Assembly (NCBI RefSeq): GCF_016907335.1
Contig: NZ_JAFBBT010000001.1
Span: 2,542,001-2,606,000, forward strand
Direction: 5' to 3'
Origin: Curtobacterium herbarum
Lineage (GTDB): Bacteria > Actinomycetota > Actinomycetes > Actinomycetales > Microbacteriaceae
DNA: 64,000 nucleotides
In this document: piece by piece, positions 44,395-52,878 of the stretch
Position numbering within the stretch: the first letter of the stretch is position 1
Layout of the letters: the number at the start of each line of letters is the position of its first letter
The notes under the pieces: model-generated
What the model was told of the DNA's origin: nothing
The model's database searches: none
What the model saw: only the letters and a program-made list of their open reading frames with translations
Made by a program: the position numbers and the translations under genes

Positions 44395-47300
44395 TCACCG
44401 CTTCGAGGCGGCGCTGTTCTCGGCTGCGATGGCGGCCTCGATGGCCTGCTGCAGCTGCTTGTCGGCCTCGGCAGCACCCACCAGGTCGTTCTCGGCGTAG
44501 GCCTGCTCGCGGGCCCGGAGTGCCTTGTCGGCATCGGACAGCGCCTGCTGGACGTCCGGGTTGCTGCTGCCCGCGGTCGAGCCGCCCGTGGAGCCCCCGG
44601 TCGCACCGCCGGTGGAGGTGCCACCGGTCGAGGTGCCCGACCCGCTGTCGCCCGAGTCCGAGCCGGAGCCCGACCCCGATGCGGCACCGGAGTCGCCGGC
44701 CGCTGCCCCGGAGTTGCCACCGAACAGCTCGTCGAGCGCCTGGTCGAGGGTGTCCTCGAACGCGATCTTGTCGCCGAAGGCCACCAGGACCTTCTGCAGC
44801 AGCGGGTACGAGCCGCTCGAGGTGGACTGCACGTACACCGGCTGGACGTAGAGGAACCCGCCGCCCACCGGCAGGGTCAGCAGGTTGCCCTGCTTTACCG
44901 TGCTGTTGCCGCGCTTCAGGATGTTGAGCTCCTGCGACACGGTCGGGTCCGAGTTGAACAGGTTCTGCACCTGCGACGGGCCCGGGATGCTGTCGGTCTT
45001 CGGGATCGTCAGCAGCGTGAGCTTGCCGTAGCCCTTGCCCTTCTTGCCCTTGCCCGCCCCGCTGGCGTCCGAGCCGACGGCCAGGTAGCCGGTCAGCACG
45101 TTCCGCGCGTTCGACGACGAGTTCTGCTTCGGGATGTACGTGCTGTACAGCGAGTACGCCGTCCCGGAGCCGGGCACCTTCATCGTCAGGTAGTACGGGT
45201 CCTGCTGGTCGGGGTTCGTCGCGGTGGTCTGCGTCCCGAGGGCGTTCGTCGCCGCCGTGTTCGCCGAACCGGAGCCGGCCGAGTCGGCGTCCCCCGCGCT
45301 CGTCGACGTGGAGGTCGGGTCCACCGGGGTCGTCCACGCGTCGTCGCCCGAGTAGAACGAGTTGGCGTTGGTGACGTGGTAGGTGCCGAGGATGCTCCGC
45401 TGGACCTTGAACAGGTCGGTCGGGTAGCGGACGTGCGCCAGCAGGTCGGCGCTCATCGAGGAGACCGGCTGCAGGGAGGTCGGGAAGATCTTCTGCCACG
45501 TCTTCAGCACCGGGTCGGTGGTGTCCCACGCGTAGAGCGTGACCTTGCCCGTGTAGGCGTCGACGGTGGCCTTGACCGAGTTCCGGATGTAGTTCACCTG
45601 GTCGGTGCGGAAACTGCCGGTGTCGGTGCCGTTGATGCTGTCCGTCATGCTCTGGCTCTGCGAGTACGGGTACGCGTTGCTCGTGGTGTACCCGTCGACG
45701 ACCCACTGGATGCGGTTGTTGACGATCGCCGGGTATGCGTCCTTGTCGAGCTTCAGGTACGGCGCGACCTTGCCGACGCGCTGCACCGGGTCACGGTCGT
45801 AGAGGATCTGCGAGTTGGCGTTCACGGCGTTCGACAGCAGGATCTGCTCGGACTGGAACTTCGCCGCGTAGACCAGGCGGTTGAAGAAGTTGCCGATCTT
45901 CGGCCCACCGTCGGCCGCGTAGGTCGTGGTCGCGTTGCCGTCGTTGTCGTCGGACCCGGACGGGTAGTCCAGCTCGACGTCCTTCGTGCCCTTCGGCGCG
46001 CCGACGATCGAGTACGCGGGCGAGTTCTCGCCGAAGTACACGCGCGGCTGGTACTTGCCCAGGTCGCCACCGGCCGGGATGCCCGACTCGATGAACACCG
46101 GCTTGCCGTCGCTCGCGCGCTGGTTGCCGTACGCCGCGACGACGCCGTAGCCGTGGGTGTAGACGAACGTGCGGTTGTACTGCGTCGCCGAGGCACCGAG
46201 GCCGTCGAGGTCGATGTCACGGACCGCCAGGACGGTGTCCTCGGTCTTGCCGTCGACCTGGTAGCGGTCGACGTCGAGCTGGTCGGGGAACTTGTAGTAC
46301 TGCCGGTACTGCTGCAGCTGGCTGTACGTGTCCGCGACGATCTTCGGGTCGATGATGCGGATGTTCGCGGTGGTCTGGGCGTCCTCCGACAGGGCGCCCG
46401 ACGTGGCGGTGGTGGTCGCGTCGTAGTCGCGTTCCTTGACCCCGGCGACGTCGTAGGCGTCACGCGTGGCGTCGATGTTCCGCTGGATGAACGCCGACTC
46501 GAACGACCGCTCGCTCGGTGCGACCTGCAGGCGCTGGACGATCCACGGGTAGATGCCGCCGATGACGATCGCCGCGACGAGGAGCAGGCCGGTACCGACG
46601 ATCGAGATGCGCCAGCGGCCGATGACCGCGGTGACGATGAACAGGATCGCCACGATCGCGGCGATGCCGGCCATGATCTCGCGGCCGGGGATGGTCGCGT
46701 TGACCTCGGTGTACTGCGCTCCGGTGATGAGCGAGTTGTCCTTCGTCAGCGCGGCGTACTGGTCGAGCCACAGGCTGGCGGCCTGCAGCGCGATGTACAG
46801 CCCGGCCGTGACGGCGAGCTGGACGCGGGCGGCGCGCGAGATGCGGACCTCGCGCCCACCGAAGCGGAGCGCGCCGTACAGGTACGTGGCGGCCAGGGCG
46901 GCGAGCCCGGCGATCAGGACGACCGCGGACGAGTAGGCCACGACGGAGCGCCAGAACGGCAGCTCGAAGACGTAGAACCCGATGTCGAGCCCGAACTGCG
47001 GGTCGGTCTTGCCGAACGGGGTGCGGTTGAAGTACTCCAGCACCATGCTCCAGCGCGGCGCCGTGGCGAGGCCCGCGAAGACCCCGAGCACCGCGGGGAT
47101 GCCGAGCATGACCACGCGGCGCAGCGGCTCGATGACCTGCTGGTAGCGGTCGAGCTGCGAGTTGAGCTTCGCGTAGACGGGCCGGAACCGGAAGGCGAGC
47201 GTGATGCTCAGCCAGACCGGGACGGCCATCCCCAGGAACCCGGCGACGAACATCGCCGTCCCGGCGAGCCACCTGGTGGTGAGGACCCGCTCGAACCCGA

Positions 47301-47439
47301 GCTGCGTGAACCACGCGTAGTCGGTGTAGAGGCTGGCGAAGATGAAGAAGCCGATCACCAGTGCGGCCAGCACGATGATCGTGACCACGATCGGGACACG
47401 CGGCGAGCGCCGTCCCGCGGTGGACGAGGTGTTCGTCAC
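44395..47439 (-). CDS. UPF0182 family large membrane protein
   Basis: A 1014-residue protein (COG1615/UPF0182). The first 300 residues contain about seven membrane helices, starting with VPIVVTIIVLAALVIGFFIF and including the conserved FFSLYTDYLWF-like ASLYTDYAWF. The remainder is a large extracytoplasmic domain, followed near the C-terminus by a Ser/Gly/Thr-rich linker (residues about 925-975) and a charged helix. Function unknown; it corresponds to Rv3193c in mycobacterial gene order. The GTG at 47439 has GGAG upstream. It follows the PDZ-Lon gene but is separated from it by a hairpin. Confidence 0.95.
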   Translation of the reverse strand: MTNTSSTAGRRSPRVPIVVTIIVLAALVIGFFIFASLYTDYAWFTQLGFERVLTTRWLAGTAMFVAGFLGMAVPVWLSITLAFRFRPVYAKLNSQLDRYQQVIEPLRRVVMLGIPAVLGVFAGLATAPRWSMVLEYFNRTPFGKTDPQFGLDIGFYVFELPFWRSVVAYSSAVVLIAGLAALAATYLYGALRFGGREVRISRAARVQLAVTAGLYIALQAASLWLDQYAALTKDNSLITGAQYTEVNATIPGREIMAGIAAIVAILFIVTAVIGRWRISIVGTGLLLVAAIVIGGIYPWIVQRLQVAPSERSFESAFIQRNIDATRDAYDVAGVKERDYDATTTATSGALSEDAQTTANIRIIDPKIVADTYSQLQQYRQYYKFPDQLDVDRYQVDGKTEDTVLAVRDIDLDGLGASATQYNRTFVYTHGYGVVAAYGNQRASDGKPVFIESGIPAGGDLGKYQPRVYFGENSPAYSIVGAPKGTKDVELDYPSGSDDNDGNATTTYAADGGPKIGNFFNRLVYAAKFQSEQILLSNAVNANSQILYDRDPVQRVGKVAPYLKLDKDAYPAIVNNRIQWVVDGYTTSNAYPYSQSQSMTDSINGTDTGSFRTDQVNYIRNSVKATVDAYTGKVTLYAWDTTDPVLKTWQKIFPTSLQPVSSMSADLLAHVRYPTDLFKVQRSILGTYHVTNANSFYSGDDAWTTPVDPTSTSTSAGDADSAGSGSANTAATNALGTQTTATNPDQQDPYYLTMKVPGSGTAYSLYSTYIPKQNSSSNARNVLTGYLAVGSDASGAGKGKKGKGYGKLTLLTIPKTDSIPGPSQVQNLFNSDPTVSQELNILKRGNSTVKQGNLLTLPVGGGFLYVQPVYVQSTSSGSYPLLQKVLVAFGDKIAFEDTLDQALDELFGGNSGAAAGDSGAASGSGSGSDSGDSGSGTSTGGTSTGGATGGSTGGSTAGSSNPDVQQALSDADKALRAREQAYAENDLVGAAEADKQLQQAIEAAIAAENSAASKR

Positions 47440-47501
47440 TTGTTGTGCTCCAGACGTGTCGGACCAGCGGCGCCGGCAGGCCGAGCCGTCAGTGCTGACG
47501 A

Positions 47502-47507
47502 TCCTAT
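47502..47507 (-). promoter_or_regulatory. -10 element for the UPF0182 gene
   Basis: TAGGAT on the minus strand; predicts a roughly 55-nt leader before the GTG at 47439. Confidence 0.4.
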
Positions 47508-47553
47508 TCGCCCCGGCCGACAGTCAACCTGTGCTGCGTCTCAGGAAGTCGGC

Positions 47554-47583
47554 ACGGGCCTCCGCTCCGGCCGGGAGGCCCGT
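47554..47583 (-). terminator. Terminator hairpin after the PDZ-Lon protease gene
   Basis: 10-bp stem ACGGGCCTCC/GGAGGCCCGT with a 10-nt loop, 20 bp past the protease stop on the minus strand. Confidence 0.6.
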
Positions 47584-47603
47584 CCCCCCGCCCGCCCCGT
47601 CGC

Positions 47604-48713
47604 TCAGCTCGTGCAGCGCGCCAGCCCGGCGGTGCTGCCGCCGTCGGCGATCGTCGACAGGTCCGTGACGGCCTGGTCGAGGGTCGACACCGCGTAGACG
47701 TCGAGGCCCGCCGGGACGTGGCCGACGACCTCGTTGCAGTTCGTCTTCGGCGCGAGGAACACGGTGGCGCCGGCGGCACGGGCCCCGTAGAGCTTCTGGC
47801 GGATGCCGCCGATCGGGCCGACCTGGCCGCCGGCGGTGATCGTGCCGGTGCCGGCGACGTGCTTGCCGCCGTTGAGCTCGCCCGGCGTGATCTCGTCGAT
47901 GATCCCGAGGGCGAACATCATGCCGGCCGAGGGGCCGCCGACGTCCTGCAGCGTGATGTCGACGTCGAAGGGGAAGTCGTAGTGCTCGACGACCCCGACA
48001 CCGATGAGCGCCGTCCCCTGCTGGGAGCGAGGGGTCAGCGAGACCTCGCGGGTCGCGCCGTCCCGCTCGACCGTGACCGTCGCGGGGGACGACGTGCCGT
48101 GCTTCGCGACCAGCTGGCGGAGCGTCGTCGCGTCGGCGTTGGTCCGGAGGGACTTCCCGTCGAAGGCGGTGACGACGTCGCCGGTGCGGACCACGCCGTC
48201 GGCCGGGGACCCGTCCTCGACGGTGCCGACCTCGAGCTCGGTCGGGATCCGGTAGCCCTGGTGGATGAGCGCGGCGGCGACGGCGGACTGCTGGGAGTTC
48301 GTCATGTCGGCGGCGTCCTGCTTGCTGACCTGGTCGGTCGAGGTGCCGGGCGGGTAGATCGCGCTGGCCGGCACGACGGCCTGCGACTTCGTCAACAGGG
48401 CCCGGACGACGCTGGTCCACGAGGGTCGTTCGGTCGCGGTGCCCTGGACGCTGACGGTGAGCATGTCGAGCGCGCCCGAGGTCGGGTACGTGCGGTGTCC
48501 GTCGACCTTGATGAGCTCGACGTCCTTCGCGTCCTTGCCGGTCCCCTGCCGCTGCGAGCCGATCGTGTTGAACACCGGTCCGGGCATCTCGATGACGTAC
48601 GGACTCGGCAGGACGCTCGCGACGAGGCCCAGGACGACGGCTCCGGCGACGAACACCCACCCGACGGTCCGCGAGCGCGAACGACGACGGGGAGCGGGGG
48701 CGAAGAGGGTCAC
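47604..48713 (-). CDS. Membrane-anchored PDZ and Lon-type (S16) serine protease, YlbL family
   Basis: A 369-residue protein with an N-terminal anchor (VGWVFVAGAVVLGLVASVL), a PDZ domain around residues 160-225 and a C-terminal Lon-like proteolytic domain with the Ser262 (GGPSAGMM) and Lys307 (GGIRQKLYGA) dyad. The active site faces the outside. Corresponds to Rv3194c in mycobacterial order. The GTG at 48713 has GGAAGGA upstream, so it is leadered. Substrates are unknown; in Bacillus YlbL acts in cell-surface and checkpoint protein turnover. Confidence 0.94.
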   Translation of the reverse strand: MTLFAPAPRRRSRSRTVGWVFVAGAVVLGLVASVLPSPYVIEMPGPVFNTIGSQRQGTGKDAKDVELIKVDGHRTYPTSGALDMLTVSVQGTATERPSWTSVVRALLTKSQAVVPASAIYPPGTSTDQVSKQDAADMTNSQQSAVAAALIHQGYRIPTELEVGTVEDGSPADGVVRTGDVVTAFDGKSLRTNADATTLRQLVAKHGTSSPATVTVERDGATREVSLTPRSQQGTALIGVGVVEHYDFPFDVDITLQDVGGPSAGMMFALGIIDEITPGELNGGKHVAGTGTITAGGQVGPIGGIRQKLYGARAAGATVFLAPKTNCNEVVGHVPAGLDVYAVSTLDQAVTDLSTIADGGSTAGLARCTS

Positions 48714-48803
48714 GCAGGGTCCTTCCGGAGGCTGTTCGCCCACGGCGCAGCCGTCCGGGCGGATGCCCGGGCCGGTCCCAGGTCCGGGCCCGCGGGCAGC
48801 GGT

Positions 48804-48809
48804 TAGCGT
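48804..48809 (+). promoter_or_regulatory. -10 element for the DUF2342 gene
   Basis: TAGCGT, 7 nt before the ATG at 48817. Confidence 0.5.
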
Positions 48810-48816
48810 AGTCGGC

Positions 48817-50265
48817 ATGCCTGATGAACCGCAGCCGGGGCCGGACGACGACTTCCAGGAGATGCTCCGCAAGCTCCTGTCCGGCGAGGGGCAGATCGAC
48901 CCGTCGCAGCTCGCCGGTGCCGCCGGCCTGCCGAACGACCCCGCCGCCGTCGCCGAACTGATGAGCCAGCTCCAGCGTGCTGCGCAGACCGGCACGGACG
49001 GCATCGACTTCACGGTGACCGCCGACCGCGCCGCCACCATCGCGCGGGAGGGTGCCCAGCCGCTCGACCCCGCGACCGCCCAGGCGTCGGCGCAGGCGTT
49101 CCAGGTCGCGGCCCTGTGGCTCGACGAGGTCACCACCGTCGCCGAACTCACCGCCACGCCGAGCGTCTACACCCGCGAGCAGTGGGCGAAGGCGACGGCC
49201 CCGGTCTGGTCGCAGATCGCCGAGCCCGTGGCCTCGAGCATCGCCACCGCCCTGACCGAGGCGATCGACCAGCGTGCGCCGGAGGAGCTCAAGGCGATGT
49301 TGGGCGACGTCTCCAAGGCGATGCGCGGCGTCGCCGGGGCGCTCTTCGCGATCCAGCTCGGCCAGGTCGTCGGACAGCTCGCGAAGGAGGTCGTGTCCGG
49401 TGGCGACGTCGGTGTGCCGCTGCTCGACGAGCAGGTCGCCGCCCTGGTGCCGCAGAACGTCGCCGAGTTCGCCGACGGACTGGACGTGCCGGTCGACGAG
49501 GTCCGCATCTACCTGGCGGTCCGCGAACTCGCACACGCCCGACTGTTCCGCTCGGCCCGCTGGCTGCGGCTCCACATCATCTCCTCGATCACGGAGTACG
49601 CGAAGGGCGTGCACATCCCGTTCGACCGGGTCGAGGAATCGCTCTCCGGCATCGACCCGACCGACCAGGAGCAGCTGCGGGATGCGCTGGCCTCCGGGGC
49701 GCTCATCCCGCCGCGGACGCCCGAGCAGGACGCCGCCCTGGCCCGCCTCGAGACGATGCTCGCCCTGGTCGAGGGCTGGGTCGACACCGTCACGGCCGCC
49801 GCGACCGCACGGCTCCCCCGCGCCGGGGCGATCGCCGAGATGGTCCGCCGCCGCCGTGCCGCGGGCGGTCCGGCCGAGTCCGCCTTCGCCACGCTGGTCG
49901 GTCTGGAGCTCCGCCCCCGCCGCCTGCGCGAGGCGGCCGCGATGTGGCAGCGCGTGACCGACGCGCTCGGCGCCGACCAGCGCGACGCCCTGTGGGCCGC
50001 GTTCGACCTGGTGCCCGGCTCCGACGACATCGACGCGCCGGAGTCCCTCGTCGCCCGGCTGCGGGACCCCTCGCAGTCCGCCGAGGACGACGCGTTCGAC
50101 CGTGCGCTCGAGGACCTGCTGAACGACGCCACCGACGACCGTCCGCACGAGGACGAGTCCGGTGGGATCGACGAGGACCCCGGCGCCGGAGGTCCGTCCG
50201 ACGGCCCCGCGACCGGTCCCTCGGGCGGTCCGGCAGCTGGCCCGGCCGGCGGTCCGCAGCAGTAG
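48817..50265 (+). CDS. DUF2342 family protein (predicted zinc-dependent metalloprotease fold)
   Basis: A 482-residue cytoplasmic protein of the actinobacterial DUF2342/zincin-like family, corresponding to Rv3195. FAIQLGQVVGQLAKEV and the RELAHARLF segment (His240) are the characteristic core; a second histidine follows in LRLHIISSITEY. A canonical HExxH is not seen, so protease activity is not assured. The last 45 residues are a Gly/Pro/Asp-rich low-complexity tail (GPSDGPATGP type). Leaderless start at 48817, divergent from the PDZ-Lon gene. Confidence 0.9.
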   Translation: MPDEPQPGPDDDFQEMLRKLLSGEGQIDPSQLAGAAGLPNDPAAVAELMSQLQRAAQTGTDGIDFTVTADRAATIAREGAQPLDPATAQASAQAFQVAALWLDEVTTVAELTATPSVYTREQWAKATAPVWSQIAEPVASSIATALTEAIDQRAPEELKAMLGDVSKAMRGVAGALFAIQLGQVVGQLAKEVVSGGDVGVPLLDEQVAALVPQNVAEFADGLDVPVDEVRIYLAVRELAHARLFRSARWLRLHIISSITEYAKGVHIPFDRVEESLSGIDPTDQEQLRDALASGALIPPRTPEQDAALARLETMLALVEGWVDTVTAAATARLPRAGAIAEMVRRRRAAGGPAESAFATLVGLELRPRRLREAAAMWQRVTDALGADQRDALWAAFDLVPGSDDIDAPESLVARLRDPSQSAEDDAFDRALEDLLNDATDDRPHEDESGGIDEDPGAGGPSDGPATGPSGGPAAGPAGGPQQ

Positions 50266-50272
50266 CCGATCC

Positions 50273-50301
50273 GGACGGGAGGCGCGCCCCGCCTCCCGTC
50301 C
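50273..50301 (+). terminator. Terminator hairpin after the DUF2342 gene
   Basis: 11-bp stem GGACGGGAGGC/GCCTCCCGTCC with a 7-nt loop, 8 bp past the stop codon. Same GGGAGGC family as elsewhere in the window. Confidence 0.7.
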
Positions 50302-50384
50302 ACACCCGACGGTCCGCCCCGGGGTTCTCCACAGATCACGCTGCCCGACTCCGTCGACGCCCGTGGTGCGCGAGCGTTGGCGAC

Positions 50385-51269
50385 ATGGGTATCCGCATCG
50401 ATCCGACGCTCGAGTTCGTGTGGCGCGACCCGTGCACCGTGCAGCTCGGGGTCGACCCGCCGCGCGCCGTGGTGCCGGTCCCGACCACGGCCGAGGAACG
50501 GTTCCTCTGCGCGCTGCGTCGTGAGACCGCCCGTGACGTGATGGCCGGGCTCGCCCGGAGCGTCGGCTGCGCACCGGCCGCTGCCGCCCGGGTCCTCGGG
50601 GACGCCGCGAGCGCGGTGGTCGACATGCTGCCGGAACCCCTGGCCCGGGTGGAGGTCGCCGGCTCCGGGCTCCTGGCCGACGAACTCGACCGGATGCTCA
50701 CCGGGGACGGTGTCACCGTCGTCCGGACCGTCGCTCCGCGCGGCGGCCCCGTCCCTGAACCGGACCCGCCGCCGGCGATGGCGGTCCTCGTCGCCGACCA
50801 CGTGACCGACCCGGCCGTCCGGTCGGCGTGGAGCCGCCGTTCGGTCCCGCACCTGCCGGTCGTGGTCGGGGACGGCCGGGTGCGCGTCGGGCCGTTCCTG
50901 GTGCCGGGAGCCGGGCCGTGCCTCCAGTGCGTCGAGCTGGAACGGACCGACGCGGACCCGGCGTGGCCGGCGATCGCCGCGCAGGTGTGGGGACGACCGG
51001 CGGCGGTGCTGTCGCCGTGGCGTGCGGCGACGCTCGCGGCGGCGGTGACCCGGACCGTCCTCGACCGGCTGCCCCTGGTGGTGCAGCGGCCGGACGCCGA
51101 GCAGCTGGTGTTCGACCGCACCGACCTGTCGGTCACGCGCCGGTGGGTCGCTCCGCATCCGCGGTGTGCGTGCCGATCGCTGCCAGGAACCGACTCGCCA
51201 CCCGGGGTCCGCCCCGTGACGAGCCCTGCGCCGACCACGTCATGGTCAGGGAACGACGGGCCCGGGTGA
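50385..51269 (+). CDS. ThiF/cyclodehydratase-related protein (orphan TOMM-type leader-binding family)
   Basis: A 294-residue protein corresponding to Rv3196. The N-terminal half resembles a RiPP-recognition/partner region. The C-terminal half resembles the Ocin-ThiF-like group, with a probable zinc site formed by Cys179-x2-Cys182 (GPCLQC) and Cys261-x-Cys263 (HPRCAC). No ATP-binding GxGxxG of active E1 enzymes is seen, only a short VAGSGLLADE. There is no precursor peptide, YcaO or dehydrogenase gene nearby. The ATG at 50385 is the only good start. The last 137 bp overlap the convergent uvrD2 gene. Confidence 0.8.
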   Translation: MGIRIDPTLEFVWRDPCTVQLGVDPPRAVVPVPTTAEERFLCALRRETARDVMAGLARSVGCAPAAAARVLGDAASAVVDMLPEPLARVEVAGSGLLADELDRMLTGDGVTVVRTVAPRGGPVPEPDPPPAMAVLVADHVTDPAVRSAWSRRSVPHLPVVVGDGRVRVGPFLVPGAGPCLQCVELERTDADPAWPAIAAQVWGRPAAVLSPWRAATLAAAVTRTVLDRLPLVVQRPDAEQLVFDRTDLSVTRRWVAPHPRCACRSLPGTDSPPGVRPVTSPAPTTSWSGNDGPG

Positions 51270-52878
51270 TGCCGACGTAGAACAGGCGTCGCTCCTCGTC
51301 GATGCCGTCGTCGGTGGTCGCGTACGAGATCGGCAGCAGGCCCTCGGCGACGCCGGCGAGCACGACGTGCGGCCACTCCAGGCCCTTCGACGAGTGCAGG
51401 GTCGCGAGCGTGACGGCGTCGAGCTCCGGCTCGTGGTGGGTGGCCGCGCGGTCGACCAGGTCGGCGGTGAACTGCTGCATCGTCGTGTCGGCGGGCGCGG
51501 ACTCGGCGAGCTGCATGATCGCCTGCAGGGCCTCCCACTGCTCACGGACGGCACCGGTGCCCTCGGGCGCGGTTCGGGTCCAGCCGCTGATCTGCAGGAC
51601 GAGCTCCACGCGGCGCAGCAGTTCGTCGTCGGTCTGCCGGACCGCTTCACCGCGCATGTGGTGGACCGCGAGCTTGACCTCCGGGCGGTCGAAGAACCGC
51701 TTGCCGCCCTGCACCCGGTACGGGATCCCGTTGCGGGCGAGCGCCGACTCGATCGCGGCCGACTGCGCCCCGACGCGGAACAGCACCGCGCAGTCGCCGT
51801 ACGCGGCCCCGCCCGTGACGAGTTCGGCGATGCGGCGCGCGATGGTCTGGGCCTCGTCGCCGTCGTGGACGCAGGGCAGCACGACCGGGTCGGGACCGGG
51901 TGTGGTCTCCTGCGCGACGAGGTCCAGCGCTCCCGGTTGTCCGCGCATCAGAGCGTTCGCGGCGTGCACGACCTCCCGCGTGGACCGGTAGTTCCGTTCG
52001 AGCCGGAGCACGGAGGCCCGCGGGAACTCCGAGCCGAAGCCCAGCAGGTACCGGCTCGACGCCCCGGTGAACGAGTAGATCGTCTGGCTGGCGTCCCCGA
52101 CGACGCACAGGTCGTCCCGACCGCCGAGCCAGGCCCGGAGCAGGTCGTGCTGCACGGGCGAGACGTCCTGGTACTCGTCCACCACGAAGAAGCGGTACTG
52201 CTGGCGGACGTACGACGCCACCCGGGGCTCGGACTCCACCATGCCGAGCGTCAGCAGGAGCACGTCCTCGAAGTCCATCTGTCGACGGTCGTCCTTCAGC
52301 CGCTCGTAGGCGCGCATCAGGTCGACGACCCGCTTCGGCGAGGTGTCGCGCGGCATGGTGCGTTCGGGCGCCGCCGCCTCGTACTCGTCGTAGGTGAGCC
52401 GCTGCACCTTCCGCCACTCGACCTCGCCGGCCAGGTCCCGGAGCGTCGGGGTGTCCACCCGCAGCCCGATCGTGTCGGCCGCGTGCGCGATCACCCGGCC
52501 CTTCGACTCCACCAGTCCGGGGGCGTGCCCGCCGACGGTGTCCGGCCAGAAGTACCCGAGCTGCGACATCGCCGCCGCGTGGAAGGTCCGCGCCTGCACG
52601 GCGCCGGCGCCCAGGGCACGGAGCCGGGAGCGCAGTTCACCGGCGGCGCGGGTGGTGAAGGTCAGCGCCAGGACGTGGTTCGGGGAGTAGGTGCCGGTGG
52701 CGACGCCGTACGCGATCCGGTGCGTGATCGCCCGGGTCTTGCCGGTGCCGGCGCCGGCCAGCACCGCCACCGGACCGAGGAGCGTCCGGGCGACGGTGCG
52801 CTGCTCGGCGTCGAGCGCGGCGAGCAGGGCGTCCGGCGACGGGGTCGTCGGGTCGGCGGGACCGGCTGCGGGGGTCAC
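51133..52878 (-). CDS. UvrD2-like superfamily 1 DNA helicase, short form
   Basis: A 581-residue 3'-5' helicase. Walker A AGAGTGKT (41-48), VVDEYQDVSP (motif II), GDASQTIYSFTGA (III), LERNYRSTREV (IV), LATLHSSKGLEW (V) and EERRLFYVGITRARR (VI) are all present. It stops about 25 residues after motif VI, so it lacks the HRDC and tetracysteine domains of mycobacterial UvrD2 (about 700 residues). The GTG at 52878 overlaps the nudC stop. Corresponds to Rv3198c; likely role in DNA repair. Confidence 0.92.
   Translation of the reverse strand: MTPAAGPADPTTPSPDALLAALDAEQRTVARTLLGPVAVLAGAGTGKTRAITHRIAYGVATGTYSPNHVLALTFTTRAAGELRSRLRALGAGAVQARTFHAAAMSQLGYFWPDTVGGHAPGLVESKGRVIAHAADTIGLRVDTPTLRDLAGEVEWRKVQRLTYDEYEAAAPERTMPRDTSPKRVVDLMRAYERLKDDRRQMDFEDVLLLTLGMVESEPRVASYVRQQYRFFVVDEYQDVSPVQHDLLRAWLGGRDDLCVVGDASQTIYSFTGASSRYLLGFGSEFPRASVLRLERNYRSTREVVHAANALMRGQPGALDLVAQETTPGPDPVVLPCVHDGDEAQTIARRIAELVTGGAAYGDCAVLFRVGAQSAAIESALARNGIPYRVQGGKRFFDRPEVKLAVHHMRGEAVRQTDDELLRRVELVLQISGWTRTAPEGTGAVREQWEALQAIMQLAESAPADTTMQQFTADLVDRAATHHEPELDAVTLATLHSSKGLEWPHVVLAGVAEGLLPISYATTDDGIDEERRLFYVGITRARRSLTMTWSAQGSSRGGPRVASRFLAAIGTHTADAERPTGA

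Noticed and set aside
44365..47697. A 1110-codon open frame on the plus strand antisense to the UPF0182 gene
   Set aside because: Composition is Arg/Gly/Val/His-rich without any domain. It mirrors codon bias of the well-recognised UPF0182 gene and has no ribosome site; a high-GC shadow.
47524..50574. A 1016-codon open frame on the minus strand across the PDZ-Lon and DUF2342 region
   Set aside because: It runs antisense to DUF2342 and out of frame with PDZ-Lon; low-complexity translation, no motifs.
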